Shown one piece after another: positions 34,852 to 43,633 of a stretch of 64,000 nucleotides of DNA. Origin of the DNA: Aurantibrevibacter litoralis (GTDB taxonomy: Bacteria; Bacteroidota; Bacteroidia; Flavobacteriales; Flavobacteriaceae). The notes below the pieces were generated by a model. It ran no database searches, was not told the origin of the DNA, and saw nothing but the letters and a program-made list of their open reading frames with translations. The first letter of the stretch is position 1. Each line of letters opens with the position of its first letter. Where the stretch lies: positions 248,001 through 312,000 of the forward strand of contig NZ_JAYEEQ010000002.1 in the NCBI RefSeq assembly GCF_034651555.1, in the 5' to 3' direction. Both the position numbers and the translations under genes were made by a program.

Positions 34852-36513
34852 ATGTTTGAGATTTCAGATTTAAAATCAAAAAAGCTACCTGAGCTTCAGG
34901 AAATAGCGCAAAAATTAAATGTACCTAAGTACAAAACCATAAAAAAAATGGATTTGGTCTATCAAATTCTCGATCTTCAGGCTGCAAGCCCAAAAATCGT
35001 AGAACACAAAATAGCCCCGGAAACTGCGGCCGTAGCAAAGGAAATACATCCGAAACAGGATAACGTTCAGAACAAATCCAAGCGATCTAGAATTGTGACT
35101 GAAAAAAAAGATAACAAGCCTAATCCGAATGCCACTAAACAGCCTTCAGCGCAAGTAGATACCAAAGACCCGGAAACAAAAATAGAAAAAACAGCAACGC
35201 CATTAGAAAGTGATACCAAAAGGCCGGTGTTTAATACAACCCCTAAGAACCAAAAAGAACATCCTAAACAAACTGCGCCCCAACACAAGAACCCGAACCA
35301 AAAAAAGACTTTTCCACATCAAAAAAACAATGTGGACAAGAATAACAGCAATTTCGATAAGGACCTAAAAAATAAATACAAAGAACCGGAATTTGAGTTT
35401 GACAGTATTATTGAAAGTGAAGGCGTGCTCGATATTATGCAAGATGGCTACGGTTTTTTACGCTCATCCGATTACAACTACCTTTCCTCTCCAGACGACA
35501 TTTATGTGTCGCAATCTCAAATAAGACTGTTTGGGCTAAAAACTGGAGACACCGTTCTAGGCAATGTGCGACCGCCAAAGGAAGGTGAAAAATATTTCCC
35601 CTTAATAAAGGTGAACAAAATTAACGGATTAAGCCCGCAAGTTGTACGCGATAGGGTCTCTTTTGAGCACTTAACCCCCTTATTCCCTAAGGAAAAATTT
35701 AGATTAGCAGAACGGCAAAGCACCATTTCCACGCGTATTATCGATTTGTTTTCGCCTATTGGAAAAGGGCAACGGGGCATGATCGTGGCACAACCCAAAA
35801 CGGGGAAGACTATGCTTTTAAAGGATATTGCAAACGGCATTGCCGCCAATCATCCAGAAGTGTACCAAATTATTTTATTGATTGATGAACGTCCGGAAGA
35901 GGTTACCGACATGCAACGCAATGTGCGTGGTGAAGTGGTAGCATCTACCTTTGACAAAGAAGCTACAGAACATGTTCGGGTGGCGAATATTGTCTTGGAA
36001 AAGGCAAAACGTTTGGTAGAATGTGGACACGATGTGGTAATTCTCCTAGATTCTATAACCCGTTTGGCCAGAGCCTACAACACGGTACAACCAGCGTCGG
36101 GAAAAGTATTAAGTGGTGGAGTAGATGCCAATGCGCTACACAAACCAAAACGATTTTTTGGGGCGGCTCGAAACATTGAAAATGGCGGTTCCTTATCCAT
36201 TATAGCCACAGCACTTACAGAAACCGGCTCTAAAATGGATGAAGTTATCTTTGAAGAATTTAAGGGAACCGGAAATATGGAATTGCAGTTAGATCGAAAA
36301 ATATCGAACCGAAGAATTTTCCCGGCAATCGACCTAACCTCATCCAGCACTCGTAGAGATGATCTTTTATTAGATGAAAACACCTTACAACGCATGTGGA
36401 TTCTTCGCAAGTATTTGGCCGATATGAACCCGGTTGAAGCCATGGAATTTATTGAACAACGCATAAAACAAACTAAGAATAACGAAGAATTCTTGATGAC
36501 TATGAATCAATAG
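34852..36513 (+). CDS. rho: Transcription termination factor Rho with long disordered insert
   Basis: A 553-residue protein against about 420 in E. coli. The Rho_N helix bundle (residues 1-45) is followed by a polar insert rich in Lys, Asn, Gln, Pro and Thr (about 50-175). Then come the RNA-binding cold-shock-like domain (EGVLDIMQDGYGFLRSSDYNYL, cited in part) and the RecA-like ATPase with Walker A AQPKTGKTML, LLIDERPEEVTDM, Walker B VVILLDSITRLARAYN and the Q/R-loop region. It unwinds RNA-DNA hybrids to end transcription. A leader of about 100 bases contains a small hairpin (GGGAA/TTCCC, 34776-34788). Confidence 0.97.
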   Translation: MFEISDLKSKKLPELQEIAQKLNVPKYKTIKKMDLVYQILDLQAASPKIVEHKIAPETAAVAKEIHPKQDNVQNKSKRSRIVTEKKDNKPNPNATKQPSAQVDTKDPETKIEKTATPLESDTKRPVFNTTPKNQKEHPKQTAPQHKNPNQKKTFPHQKNNVDKNNSNFDKDLKNKYKEPEFEFDSIIESEGVLDIMQDGYGFLRSSDYNYLSSPDDIYVSQSQIRLFGLKTGDTVLGNVRPPKEGEKYFPLIKVNKINGLSPQVVRDRVSFEHLTPLFPKEKFRLAERQSTISTRIIDLFSPIGKGQRGMIVAQPKTGKTMLLKDIANGIAANHPEVYQIILLIDERPEEVTDMQRNVRGEVVASTFDKEATEHVRVANIVLEKAKRLVECGHDVVILLDSITRLARAYNTVQPASGKVLSGGVDANALHKPKRFFGAARNIENGGSLSIIATALTETGSKMDEVIFEEFKGTGNMELQLDRKISNRRIFPAIDLTSSSTRRDDLLLDENTLQRMWILRKYLADMNPVEAMEFIEQRIKQTKNNEEFLMTMNQ

Positions 36514-36543
36514 ACCTATCACGGATAACACCAATTATAGCGA

Positions 36544-36580
36544 AGCCCCATTTATGCCAATGCATTTTTGGGGCTTTTTG
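36544..36580 (+). terminator. Terminator after rho
   Basis: AGCCCCA (36544-36550) pairs with TGGGGCT (36569-36575), followed by five Ts, 31 bases after the rho stop. Confidence 0.82.
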
Positions 36581-36690
36581 TAGTACTAAACGGAAACAAT
36601 ACGATGCGCTGTCTTCCCAATTTTTAGGAGTACTCCTTATTCCAAGGTGTTGCTCTTTTTTGTAGCACGGTGTTTAAAATTAGTACGCTT

Positions 36691-36841
36691 ACCCATTATT
36701 CATTTTGACTAGATTTCTTTAATTTTTACCCTAGCCTAAAGGCTTAATCGAAGCAATCTTCATTACTTCCTTCAGGATGGAGAAAACTAATGAAGATTTT
36801 AGTATGGAATAAGTACTCCATAATTAAAATGCACAACGGGT
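36691..36841 (+). repeat. 151-bp dispersed intergenic element, copy 1
   Basis: This stretch of the 520-base gap between rho and rpsT aligns without gaps to the reverse complement of 56585-56735. Over a 160-base window (36686-36845 against 56740-56581) I count 119 identical positions by hand. Both copies begin and end with imperfect inverted ends of about 16 bases, consensus ACCCRTTRTKCATTTT, here 14 of 17 matching. An internal perfect 11-bp inverted pair AATCTTCATTA/TAATGAAGATT lies at 36755-36765 and 36788-36798. All frames are broken by stops, so it is not a gene. The rest of the gap (36842-36975) shows nothing I can name. Confidence 0.8.
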
Positions 36842-36975
36842 TACTTTTATATGATTTTGGTAACCTACGTACCTGTAATACATTTCACGTTTGCCAATAC
36901 CTAAAGGCGAATGGTAGCACAACCCAATGAATGTATAGACATCAACGAAAACGACTAGAATCAAAAAAAAATGAA

Positions 36976-37007
36976 TAAAAAAACCGTTCATCATTAGAAG
37001 AACGGTT
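36976..37007 (-). terminator. Terminator after rpsT
   Basis: AACCGTTC (36982-36989) pairs with GAACGGTT (37000-37007); on the minus strand the hairpin is followed by a run of Ts, 27 bases after the rpsT stop. Confidence 0.82.
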
Positions 37008-37033
37008 CTATATTATACAAAAGCCTAACGTGC

Positions 37034-37285
37034 TTATAAAGCAGCTATTTTCTTTGCTAATTTACTTTTAAGGTTAGAGGCCTTATTGGCATGAATAATA
37101 TTACGTTTAGCCAATTTATCTATCATACTTACCACAGTAGGAAAAAGTGTCTCGGCTGCTTTCTTATCTTCTTCCGATCGCAATCTTTTAATTGCATTAC
37201 GGGTGGTTTTGTGCTGATATCTATTTCTTAGACGCACTGCTTCGTTTCTACGGATTCTTTTTAATGCCGACTTATGATTTGCCAT
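37034..37285 (-). CDS. rpsT: 30S ribosomal protein S20
   Basis: An 83-residue basic protein starting MANHKSALKRIRRNEAVRLRN with the S20 pattern of long helices and RNA-binding residues (LAKRNIIHANKASNLKSKLA). It binds 16S rRNA early in small-subunit assembly. It follows two tRNA-Glu genes on the same strand; no separate promoter box is evident, so it may share their transcript. Confidence 0.97.
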   Translation of the reverse strand: MANHKSALKRIRRNEAVRLRNRYQHKTTRNAIKRLRSEEDKKAAETLFPTVVSMIDKLAKRNIIHANKASNLKSKLAKKIAAL

Positions 37286-37335
37286 TTTTACCTGTTTGTT
37301 ACGTTTATGTGGCGTAATGCCTCCTTATTTTTTTG

Positions 37336-37407
37336 TAGCCCGTAGGGGAATCGAACCCCTGTTACCAGGATGAAAACCTGGCGTCCTAACCCCTAGACGA
37401 ACGGGCC
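37336..37407 (-). tRNA. tRNA-Glu (anticodon TTC), copy A
   Basis: A 72-base cloverleaf on the minus strand: acceptor GGCCCGT/ACGGGCT with a G-U first pair, D-arm GTCTAGGGGTTAGGAC, anticodon arm CCAGG-TTTTCAT-CCTGG giving TTC, and T-arm AGGGGTTCGATTCCCCT. No CCA is encoded directly after the discriminator A, except for a fortuitous CA. Confidence 0.96.
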
Positions 37408-37490
37408 TAATTTACTTCGATTTTTAATTAAGATACTGAACTATATTCAATAAAATTAATCCTGAAATTTCAGTAACCCATTAAACCTTG

Positions 37491-37562
37491 TAGTCCGTAG
37501 GGGAATCGAACCCCTGTTACCAGGATGAAAACCTGGCGTCCTAACCCCTAGACGAACGGACC
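37491..37562 (-). tRNA. tRNA-Glu (anticodon TTC), copy B
   Basis: A 72-base copy identical to copy A except in the acceptor stem, where position 3 is T and position 70 is A (GGTCCGT/ACGGACT) instead of C and G. The pairing is preserved, so both genes look functional. It lies 83 bases upstream of copy A in the direction of transcription. Confidence 0.96.
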
Positions 37563-37585
37563 GTAAGCCTGCATAAATGCGGATG

Positions 37586-37593
37586 CAAAAATA
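37586..37593 (-). promoter_or_regulatory. -7 box of tRNA-Glu/tRNA-Glu/rpsT unit
   Basis: CAAAAATA on the plus strand (TATTTTTG on the minus) lies 23 bases upstream of tRNA-Glu copy B and could drive both tRNAs and rpsT. Confidence 0.5.
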
Positions 37594-37641
37594 CAATTAT
37601 TTTTAACTATCGCAACACCTATATCTTATTTTTTACTTCTT

Positions 37642-39117
37642 TTAATAGGCCTTCGCAAAGAGCACTCTGCCCAATGACGGTTTTCCGGTAACCATGCAGT
37701 TTCCCATTTCACTTTTACGATCTATAGGAATGCATCGGATGGTGGCCTTGGTTTCGTCCTTTATTCTGAGTTCTGTGGCCGCCGTACCATCCCAATGCGC
37801 CGCTATAAAGCCTCCTTTTTGAGCCAATACCTCTTGAAATTCGTCATACGTATTTACTTCAGTAATATGATTTTCCCTATATTCAAAGGCTTTTTTGTAC
37901 AAATTTTGTTGTATATCTTCCAGTAAAAATTCAATTTTAGCCACCACATCGCTGTTTGCTACCGTTTCCTTTGTAAGGGTATCTCTACGGGCAATTTCAA
38001 AAGTGCCATTATCCAAATCTCTTTGGCCAATGGCCAAGCGCACTGGAACACCCTTTAGTTCATACTCGTTAAATTTAAACCCGGGTTTGTGGGTGTCCCG
38101 TGTATCATATTTCACAGAAATCCCTTTAGAGCGCAACTCCTTAACCAACGGGTGTACCGTTTCAGAAATTTCATCTAATTGTGATTCTCCCTTATAAATG
38201 GGGACAATTACCACTTGTATCGGTGCTAATTTAGGTGGAAGCACTAGGCCATTATCATCGCTATGTGTCATTACCAAAGCGCCCATGAGCCGGGTAGAAA
38301 CACCCCAAGAAGTAGCCCACACATACTCCTGTATACCTTCTCTGGAAGCAAATTTAACATCAAAGGCTTTGGCAAAGTTTTGTCCTAAAAAATGAGACGT
38401 TCCTGCTTGAAGTGCTTTTCCGTCCTGCATCAATGCCTCAATACAATAGGTTTCCAATGCACCCGCAAAACGCTCGCTGGCTGTTTTTGTTCCTTTAATG
38501 ACGGGTACTCCCATAAATTGTTCTACAAAATCTGCATACACATGCATCATTTGTTCGGCCTCGGCTATAGCCTCCTTTTCTGTTTCATGAGCAGTATGTC
38601 CTTCTTGCCATAAAAATTCTGAGGTTCTCAAAAAAAGGCGTGTTCGCATTTCCCAGCGCACTACATTGCACCATTGATTAATAAGCAGTGGCAAGTCTCT
38701 ATATGATTGTATCCATTTTCTATAGGTATCCCAAATAATGGTTTCTGATGTGGGTCGCACAATAAGTTCTTCTTCCAGTTTTGCCTCCGGATCTACTATA
38801 ATCCCAGTACCATCTTCGGCGTTCTTTAATCGGTAATGCGTAACCACAGCGCACTCCTTAGCAAAACCCGCTACGTGGCTAGCTTCCTTACTAAAATAAG
38901 ACTTTGGAATAAACAACGGAAAATATGCATTCTCATGTCCCGTTTCCTTAAACATGGTGTCTAATTGCTGCTGCATTTTCTCCCAAATCGCAAATCCGTA
39001 AGGTTTTATAACCATGCACCCCCGAACGCCGGAATTTTCAGCCAAATCGGCTTTTACTACCAATTCATTATACCATTTAGAATAATCTTCGCTTCGCTTC
39101 GTTAAATTTTTACTCAT
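37642..39117 (-). CDS. proS: Prolyl-tRNA synthetase (archaeal/eukaryotic type)
   Basis: A 491-residue class II synthetase of the short type without the bacterial editing insert. Motif 2 region VVRWEMRTRLFLRTSEFLWQEGHTAH (cited in part), VRPTSETIIWDTY and the motif 3 area THSDDNGLVLPP are present. The C-terminal domain ends in FAKAY with the conserved terminal tyrosine of this type. It charges tRNA-Pro. Monocistronic, divergent from the lipoprotein gene. Confidence 0.97.
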   Translation of the reverse strand: MSKNLTKRSEDYSKWYNELVVKADLAENSGVRGCMVIKPYGFAIWEKMQQQLDTMFKETGHENAYFPLFIPKSYFSKEASHVAGFAKECAVVTHYRLKNAEDGTGIIVDPEAKLEEELIVRPTSETIIWDTYRKWIQSYRDLPLLINQWCNVVRWEMRTRLFLRTSEFLWQEGHTAHETEKEAIAEAEQMMHVYADFVEQFMGVPVIKGTKTASERFAGALETYCIEALMQDGKALQAGTSHFLGQNFAKAFDVKFASREGIQEYVWATSWGVSTRLMGALVMTHSDDNGLVLPPKLAPIQVVIVPIYKGESQLDEISETVHPLVKELRSKGISVKYDTRDTHKPGFKFNEYELKGVPVRLAIGQRDLDNGTFEIARRDTLTKETVANSDVVAKIEFLLEDIQQNLYKKAFEYRENHITEVNTYDEFQEVLAQKGGFIAAHWDGTAATELRIKDETKATIRCIPIDRKSEMGNCMVTGKPSLGRVLFAKAY

Positions 39118-39171
39118 GTATTGTTAGTTTGGCATAAAACTTGTAATTTACTAAGTGTGAAATTAGTTGGG

Positions 39172-39179
39172 CAAAACTA
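39172..39179 (-). promoter_or_regulatory. -7 box of proS
   Basis: CAAAACTA on the plus strand is TAGTTTTG on the minus, matching TAnnTTTG, 54 bases upstream of the proS start and 28 bases from the divergent lipoprotein gene. Confidence 0.45.
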
Positions 39180-39207
39180 ACTATTTTTACAACGTGCAAC
39201 AATAAAA

Positions 39208-40569
39208 ATGAAGACGATGATACATTCCCTGCCCCTCTTTAAAAGAACCACAATTTTGATGCTATTGATATCGGTTACCTTTCTGGTTTCTTGTGGTTCC
39301 TACCAACAAGCATCCTATTATGATAATGATGGCATTTATGCCTCGGAATCCAGACGGGTTGAAGTGAACCGACCTGCAAATACATATGGGCAACGAAAAG
39401 CACAGGAGAATAATGCCTATACCGACTATTTCGCCCAAAAAGCTACTGAATTTGAGGGTATTTTAGAAAGTGAAATCTTTACGGATGTAGATGACTATTT
39501 TAGTGGTTCAGATCGTGATAGTCTCCAGGTGGCAGAACAAGGTAATTATTTTGAAAATTATAATGATTATAACGGTCAGGCCGGATGGGGAGACAATCCT
39601 ACCAATGTGTCTATCAATTTTTATGAAAATCCCGGTTTTGGCTTCTACGGCTTTGGAAATCCTTGGTTGTGGGGAGGTTATGGATTTGGATACGGAGGGT
39701 TTGGCTTTGCAAATCCATGGCTTTGGGGAGGTTATGGCTTAGGATACGGAGGATTTGGTTATGGATTTAATCGTTTTGGCTTTGGCTACGGAGGGTTTGG
39801 TTTTGGCTACGGCGGATATGGTTATGGATTTGGTCGTTTTGGCTTTGGCTATGGAGGGTTTTATCGCCCCTATGGCCGATATGGTTTCGGTGGATTTCAC
39901 GGACATCATAATTATGCGCTTGCCTCAGGAAGAAGAGGTTACAGCCGTAATGCGATTTCGGGAACAGGATTACGCAGCAACAACACTGCCTTGATCAGAA
40001 ATGCAGGAAGAAGCAATCTAAATACCAGTAGAACATCGTCTGTAAACACTAGATCTTCTACACGTACTACCTCAAGCATTAATAGAAGTAGTGCCATAAA
40101 CAACAGAAATGCAACCGCATACAGATCGGGTATTAGTGATAGAAGTCGGGTAAGTGCCGATGCGCTGGATAGAAACAGTACGTACAGAACAAGCCGAAGT
40201 ACCAGGGCATTGCCTAATTACAACAATAGCAGCAGAAATTATCAATCTTACAGGTCTTCTGCTCCGGGAAGTAGCACCTACCAAAGAGGAAATCAAAATG
40301 GCAGTACGTACCGTAGTAGTGTTCCTAGAACCTCAGGGTATGCCAGGCCATCTGCAAGAAGCAGCAATAGTAGCGGCACATACAGGAGCTCCGGAAGCAG
40401 CTATTCCAGAGGTTCTAATATGGGTTCTATACGAAGCTCTTCCTCCAGATCTAGTAGCTCCGGAAGTGTGCGTAGCTCTGGCGGTGGTGTTTCCAGATCT
40501 TCGGGAGCTTCATCGGGTGGCGGCAGAAGCAGTGGTGGAGGTAGAAGTGGTGGAGGTAGAAGTAACTAA
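39208..40569 (+). CDS. Gly/Phe/Tyr-rich and Ser/Arg-rich low-complexity lipoprotein
   Basis: A 453-residue lipoprotein (lipobox TFLVSC). After an acidic, Tyr/Asn-containing region (residues ~25-140) comes a Gly/Phe/Tyr-rich repeat zone (about 140-235). It has two copies of NPWLWGGYGxGYGGFG and several of FGFGYGGF. The C-terminal half is Ser/Arg/Asn-rich, ending in SSGGG and GGGRS repeats. Similar flavobacterial proteins are often called 'vitellogenin II' or even prolyl-tRNA synthetase because of the neighbour; neither name is justified. It is likely a surface-exposed, disordered or aggregating protein. It precedes the OmpP1-like gene by 42 bases. Confidence 0.85.
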   Translation: MKTMIHSLPLFKRTTILMLLISVTFLVSCGSYQQASYYDNDGIYASESRRVEVNRPANTYGQRKAQENNAYTDYFAQKATEFEGILESEIFTDVDDYFSGSDRDSLQVAEQGNYFENYNDYNGQAGWGDNPTNVSINFYENPGFGFYGFGNPWLWGGYGFGYGGFGFANPWLWGGYGLGYGGFGYGFNRFGFGYGGFGFGYGGYGYGFGRFGFGYGGFYRPYGRYGFGGFHGHHNYALASGRRGYSRNAISGTGLRSNNTALIRNAGRSNLNTSRTSSVNTRSSTRTTSSINRSSAINNRNATAYRSGISDRSRVSADALDRNSTYRTSRSTRALPNYNNSSRNYQSYRSSAPGSSTYQRGNQNGSTYRSSVPRTSGYARPSARSSNSSGTYRSSGSSYSRGSNMGSIRSSSSRSSSSGSVRSSGGGVSRSSGASSGGGRSSGGGRSGGGRSN

Positions 40570-40611
40570 TTCTTCACCCTAATAATCAATCCTATTTAAA
40601 TCCCAAATACA

Positions 40612-42117
40612 ATGAAAAAAAGTATTTCTTTCATCATGGCATTGGCATGCATGATGGTTAGTGCTCAAAATATTAATGATGTCCTTCGGTATAGCTCCGA
40701 GAATCTTCAAGGCACGGCACGCTTTCAAGGCATGGGTGGTGCTTTCGGAGCGCTAGGTGGCGACTTATCTGCACTTAATATAAACCCGGCGGGTTCAGCG
40801 GTTTTTAATTATGGACAAATTACCGTTTCGGGTACCAATTATAATCGCGACAATGATGCTACCTACTTTGGCACTACTAACAACCGGACGCTAAACTCAC
40901 TAGAATTAAATCAGTTGGGAGCGGTATTTGTTTTTAAAAATACAGATGACAATTCGGATTGGAAAAAATTCTCCTTAGCCGTGAACTACGATTTAGTTCA
41001 AAACTTTGATGATGCGTTTTTTGTGTCGGGAAATAGCACCCAAGGTATAGACAATTATTTTTTAAGTTTTGCCCAAGGCGTTCCTTTTGGGCAGCTTACC
41101 TTGCGTGATGGCGAATTTATTGAAGATGCCTATTTGGATATCGGATCTAGCTTGGGTTTTGGTGCGCAACAGGCCTTTTTGGGCTACTTTGGAGGTGTCA
41201 TAGACCCCGTAGCCCAAACCGACGAAAACACAGCATATATTTCTAATGCCCAGTACAGTACTGTTAATCAGCAATTTTTTCAGAGTACCTCGGGCTATAA
41301 CAGCAAGATAACCCTAAATATGGCCTCGCAGTTTCAAGATGTGTTATATTTAGGAGCCTCGTTAAATTTTCATACGGTTGAATTTAACAAACTTACGCGC
41401 TTAACCGAAAGAGGATTTAATACTGATTCTGAAATTCAATTCATCAATTTTGATAATTTTCTGCATACCGAAGGCAACGGATTTTCTTTTAGTTTAGGTG
41501 CCATTGCCAAACTTAATGACGTGGTGCGCCTTGGTGGCAGTTACCAATCGCCCACATGGTACCGACTTGAGGATGACACCTCGCAGCGTATCAATTCTGA
41601 TTTAGCAGATTCCGATATCAATTTTATCGACTTCAATGTCATCAACCTTTTTGAACGGTACACCATAAAAACACCCGGAAAACTAACCGGTAGCTTAGGT
41701 TTGGTTTTTGGCAAGGAAGGTCTTTTGAGTGTAGACTATGGGTATCAAGACATGTCTCAAGCTGAACTGAGACCCACTACCGATCCTGATTTTTCATCAG
41801 AAAATGACTTTATAGCCAATACATTGGGAGGTGTTTCATCGGTGCGGGTTGGCGGAGAGTATCGTATAGAACAACTAAGCTTACGGGCGGGCTACCGTTA
41901 TGAACAAAGTCCGTACAATGACGGTAATACCATTGGGGATCTCAATGCCTATTCGGCCGGAATTGGTTATAGTTTTGGTTCTAACAGAATCGACTTTGCT
42001 TACAGCAGAAGTGAACAAGATTTTAATGCGCAGTTGTTTGATGCCGGCCTGCCCATACCCAGCCGTATTGCCAATACGCTTAACAACGTAACCCTAGGCT
42101 ATAGTTTTAGTTTTTAA
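40612..42117 (+). CDS. OmpP1/FadL-like outer membrane transport protein
   Basis: A 501-residue protein with a signal peptide (MKKSISFIMALACMMVSAQ) and the family start ENLQGTARFQGMGGAFGALGGDLSALNINPAG (cited in part), typical of proteins labelled hemin receptor or OmpP1/FadL in flavobacteria. Alternating beta strands follow and the chain ends in the aromatic residue SFSF, as outer-membrane barrels do. It probably carries hydrophobic substrates. Likely co-transcribed with the low-complexity lipoprotein. Confidence 0.9.
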   Translation: MKKSISFIMALACMMVSAQNINDVLRYSSENLQGTARFQGMGGAFGALGGDLSALNINPAGSAVFNYGQITVSGTNYNRDNDATYFGTTNNRTLNSLELNQLGAVFVFKNTDDNSDWKKFSLAVNYDLVQNFDDAFFVSGNSTQGIDNYFLSFAQGVPFGQLTLRDGEFIEDAYLDIGSSLGFGAQQAFLGYFGGVIDPVAQTDENTAYISNAQYSTVNQQFFQSTSGYNSKITLNMASQFQDVLYLGASLNFHTVEFNKLTRLTERGFNTDSEIQFINFDNFLHTEGNGFSFSLGAIAKLNDVVRLGGSYQSPTWYRLEDDTSQRINSDLADSDINFIDFNVINLFERYTIKTPGKLTGSLGLVFGKEGLLSVDYGYQDMSQAELRPTTDPDFSSENDFIANTLGGVSSVRVGGEYRIEQLSLRAGYRYEQSPYNDGNTIGDLNAYSAGIGYSFGSNRIDFAYSRSEQDFNAQLFDAGLPIPSRIANTLNNVTLGYSFSF

Positions 42118-42156
42118 CTTTCTAGAGAAGTCGCTTCGTAAAAGTGTGGTTTCTTA

Positions 42157-43569
42157 TTACCTTTTTAAGGTAAAATGAGTGCGTAAACTACGTGCAATAT
42201 TCACATTATCAATAACGATATCACTTTCTATACGGGAGTAGTCCATTCGAAACCAATAATCAGATGAAGGCATAGGTCTTCCGTTGAAGGTGCCGTCCCA
42301 GCCAAGCGTATTGGCATCCAATTGTTTCAAGAGTTTCCCGTAGCGATCATAAATAAAAACTAGCGGATTAGTCAGGGTTTCTATGCCCAAAATGTTCCAG
42401 AAATCATGAATGCCGTCTCCATTTGGTGTAAAAAATTTTGGATAGCCCACTACCAAAAATGGAATCGGTTCCGTAATGCCGCAACCGTTTTTATCATTAA
42501 TAATAACCGTGTTAATACCCGGTGGCACATCTCTAAAAACAGCATCATCTTGAAAAAATCCACCATTAATTGCATATTCATAGTCGCTATTACCGGCTAC
42601 CACAATTTCAATACTATTATTGTCAGACAAATCATCTATAATAATCACCTCTTCTAATAGAGGAACTCCAAAAAATGTAATTAGAATGTCGTCATTAATT
42701 ATAACTCCCGCAAAGGTTTCAATTTCTATAAAATAGCGGCCGGAATTAGGGCTTGTCACTACCAATTCAGTTTCTCCAGCACCTGTAGCCAATACCGTAT
42801 CTATGATGCCATCATCTTCCCAATCTACTGACCAAACCACATTTACAATATCTGGTCCTGCTGGAGATCGCAAGGCACTGAGCGTAATATCCGGATCGCC
42901 CTCACAGGCTACAATATCCAACCCTAAAAATTCGTCTCGCAATCGGCAATCAAGTGCAGTATTTTGATTTGCATTAACCGAATTCCCGGTAAAGGAGAGT
43001 GAAAAGGGTTCAGGGTCGTCATTAAAATTGGTGTTGAAGTTGTTTATAAGGATAAAATAGAGTTCTCCGGCTCTGACATTCAACCATTCATCATAGGTAT
43101 TTTGGCTTCCTATTAAAAATGGAGCACCTACTTGACCATTTTCAGGGTTAACCCCAATGCCGGTAAAAGCTGTGGTGTTTACTTCATAATTACAGCGTAT
43201 GGGTTGTGCGGTGCCATTACTAATATCGGCGCAGTCCACATCCGGGCCATATACGGCAAAATCCCATTCGGCCGTAGGCGAAAGGGCTTCAATATCAAAC
43301 CCTAGCTGCCCATCGGTTCCTGCTCTGAATACATACCATGCGGTATTGTGCTCTATATTTGCAGAACTAATACTTCCTTTTTCCAAACATCCCGTTTGCC
43401 GAATTACATCCGGATCAAAATCGTCGATATCACCACTGCCATTAGTTTCGGAAAAAATAGGTGCATCTGCACAAACAGGAATGGCGGTTCTGCAATCCGG
43501 AGAATTTTGTGCTTTTATTACACAAATTGATAATAGCAAAAAGCACATTAGAATAAAATGTGTTCGCAT
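42157..43569 (-). CDS. Type IX secretion cargo with type B C-terminal sorting domain
   Basis: A 470-residue protein with a signal peptide (residues 1-20). The body is Asp/Asn-rich and beta-prone, with Cys pairs in CRTAIPVCADAP, a Pro/Asn region and Ig/PKD-like strands. The end is the gliding-type sorting domain: PKFFTPNGDGIHDFWNI, FIYDRYGKLLKQL, GWDGTFNGRPMPSSDYWF and a final Lys/Arg. Such domains direct export by the type IX system and attachment to the cell surface. Function of the body unknown. Confidence 0.92.
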   Translation of the reverse strand: MRTHFILMCFLLLSICVIKAQNSPDCRTAIPVCADAPIFSETNGSGDIDDFDPDVIRQTGCLEKGSISSANIEHNTAWYVFRAGTDGQLGFDIEALSPTAEWDFAVYGPDVDCADISNGTAQPIRCNYEVNTTAFTGIGVNPENGQVGAPFLIGSQNTYDEWLNVRAGELYFILINNFNTNFNDDPEPFSLSFTGNSVNANQNTALDCRLRDEFLGLDIVACEGDPDITLSALRSPAGPDIVNVVWSVDWEDDGIIDTVLATGAGETELVVTSPNSGRYFIEIETFAGVIINDDILITFFGVPLLEEVIIIDDLSDNNSIEIVVAGNSDYEYAINGGFFQDDAVFRDVPPGINTVIINDKNGCGITEPIPFLVVGYPKFFTPNGDGIHDFWNILGIETLTNPLVFIYDRYGKLLKQLDANTLGWDGTFNGRPMPSSDYWFRMDYSRIESDIVIDNVNIARSLRTHFTLKR

Positions 43570-43633
43570 AGTGTAAGGAGCTAACGTTAAAAGTTCAACC
43601 TTATCTATAACTTGACTAAAAGCTATTTAGTAT

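Noticed and set aside
40154..40582. A 142-codon open frame overlapping the low-complexity lipoprotein gene in another frame
   Set aside because: The frame is open because the Ser/Arg/Gly-rich codons of the real gene leave few stops; its translation has no signal, motif or start context of its own.
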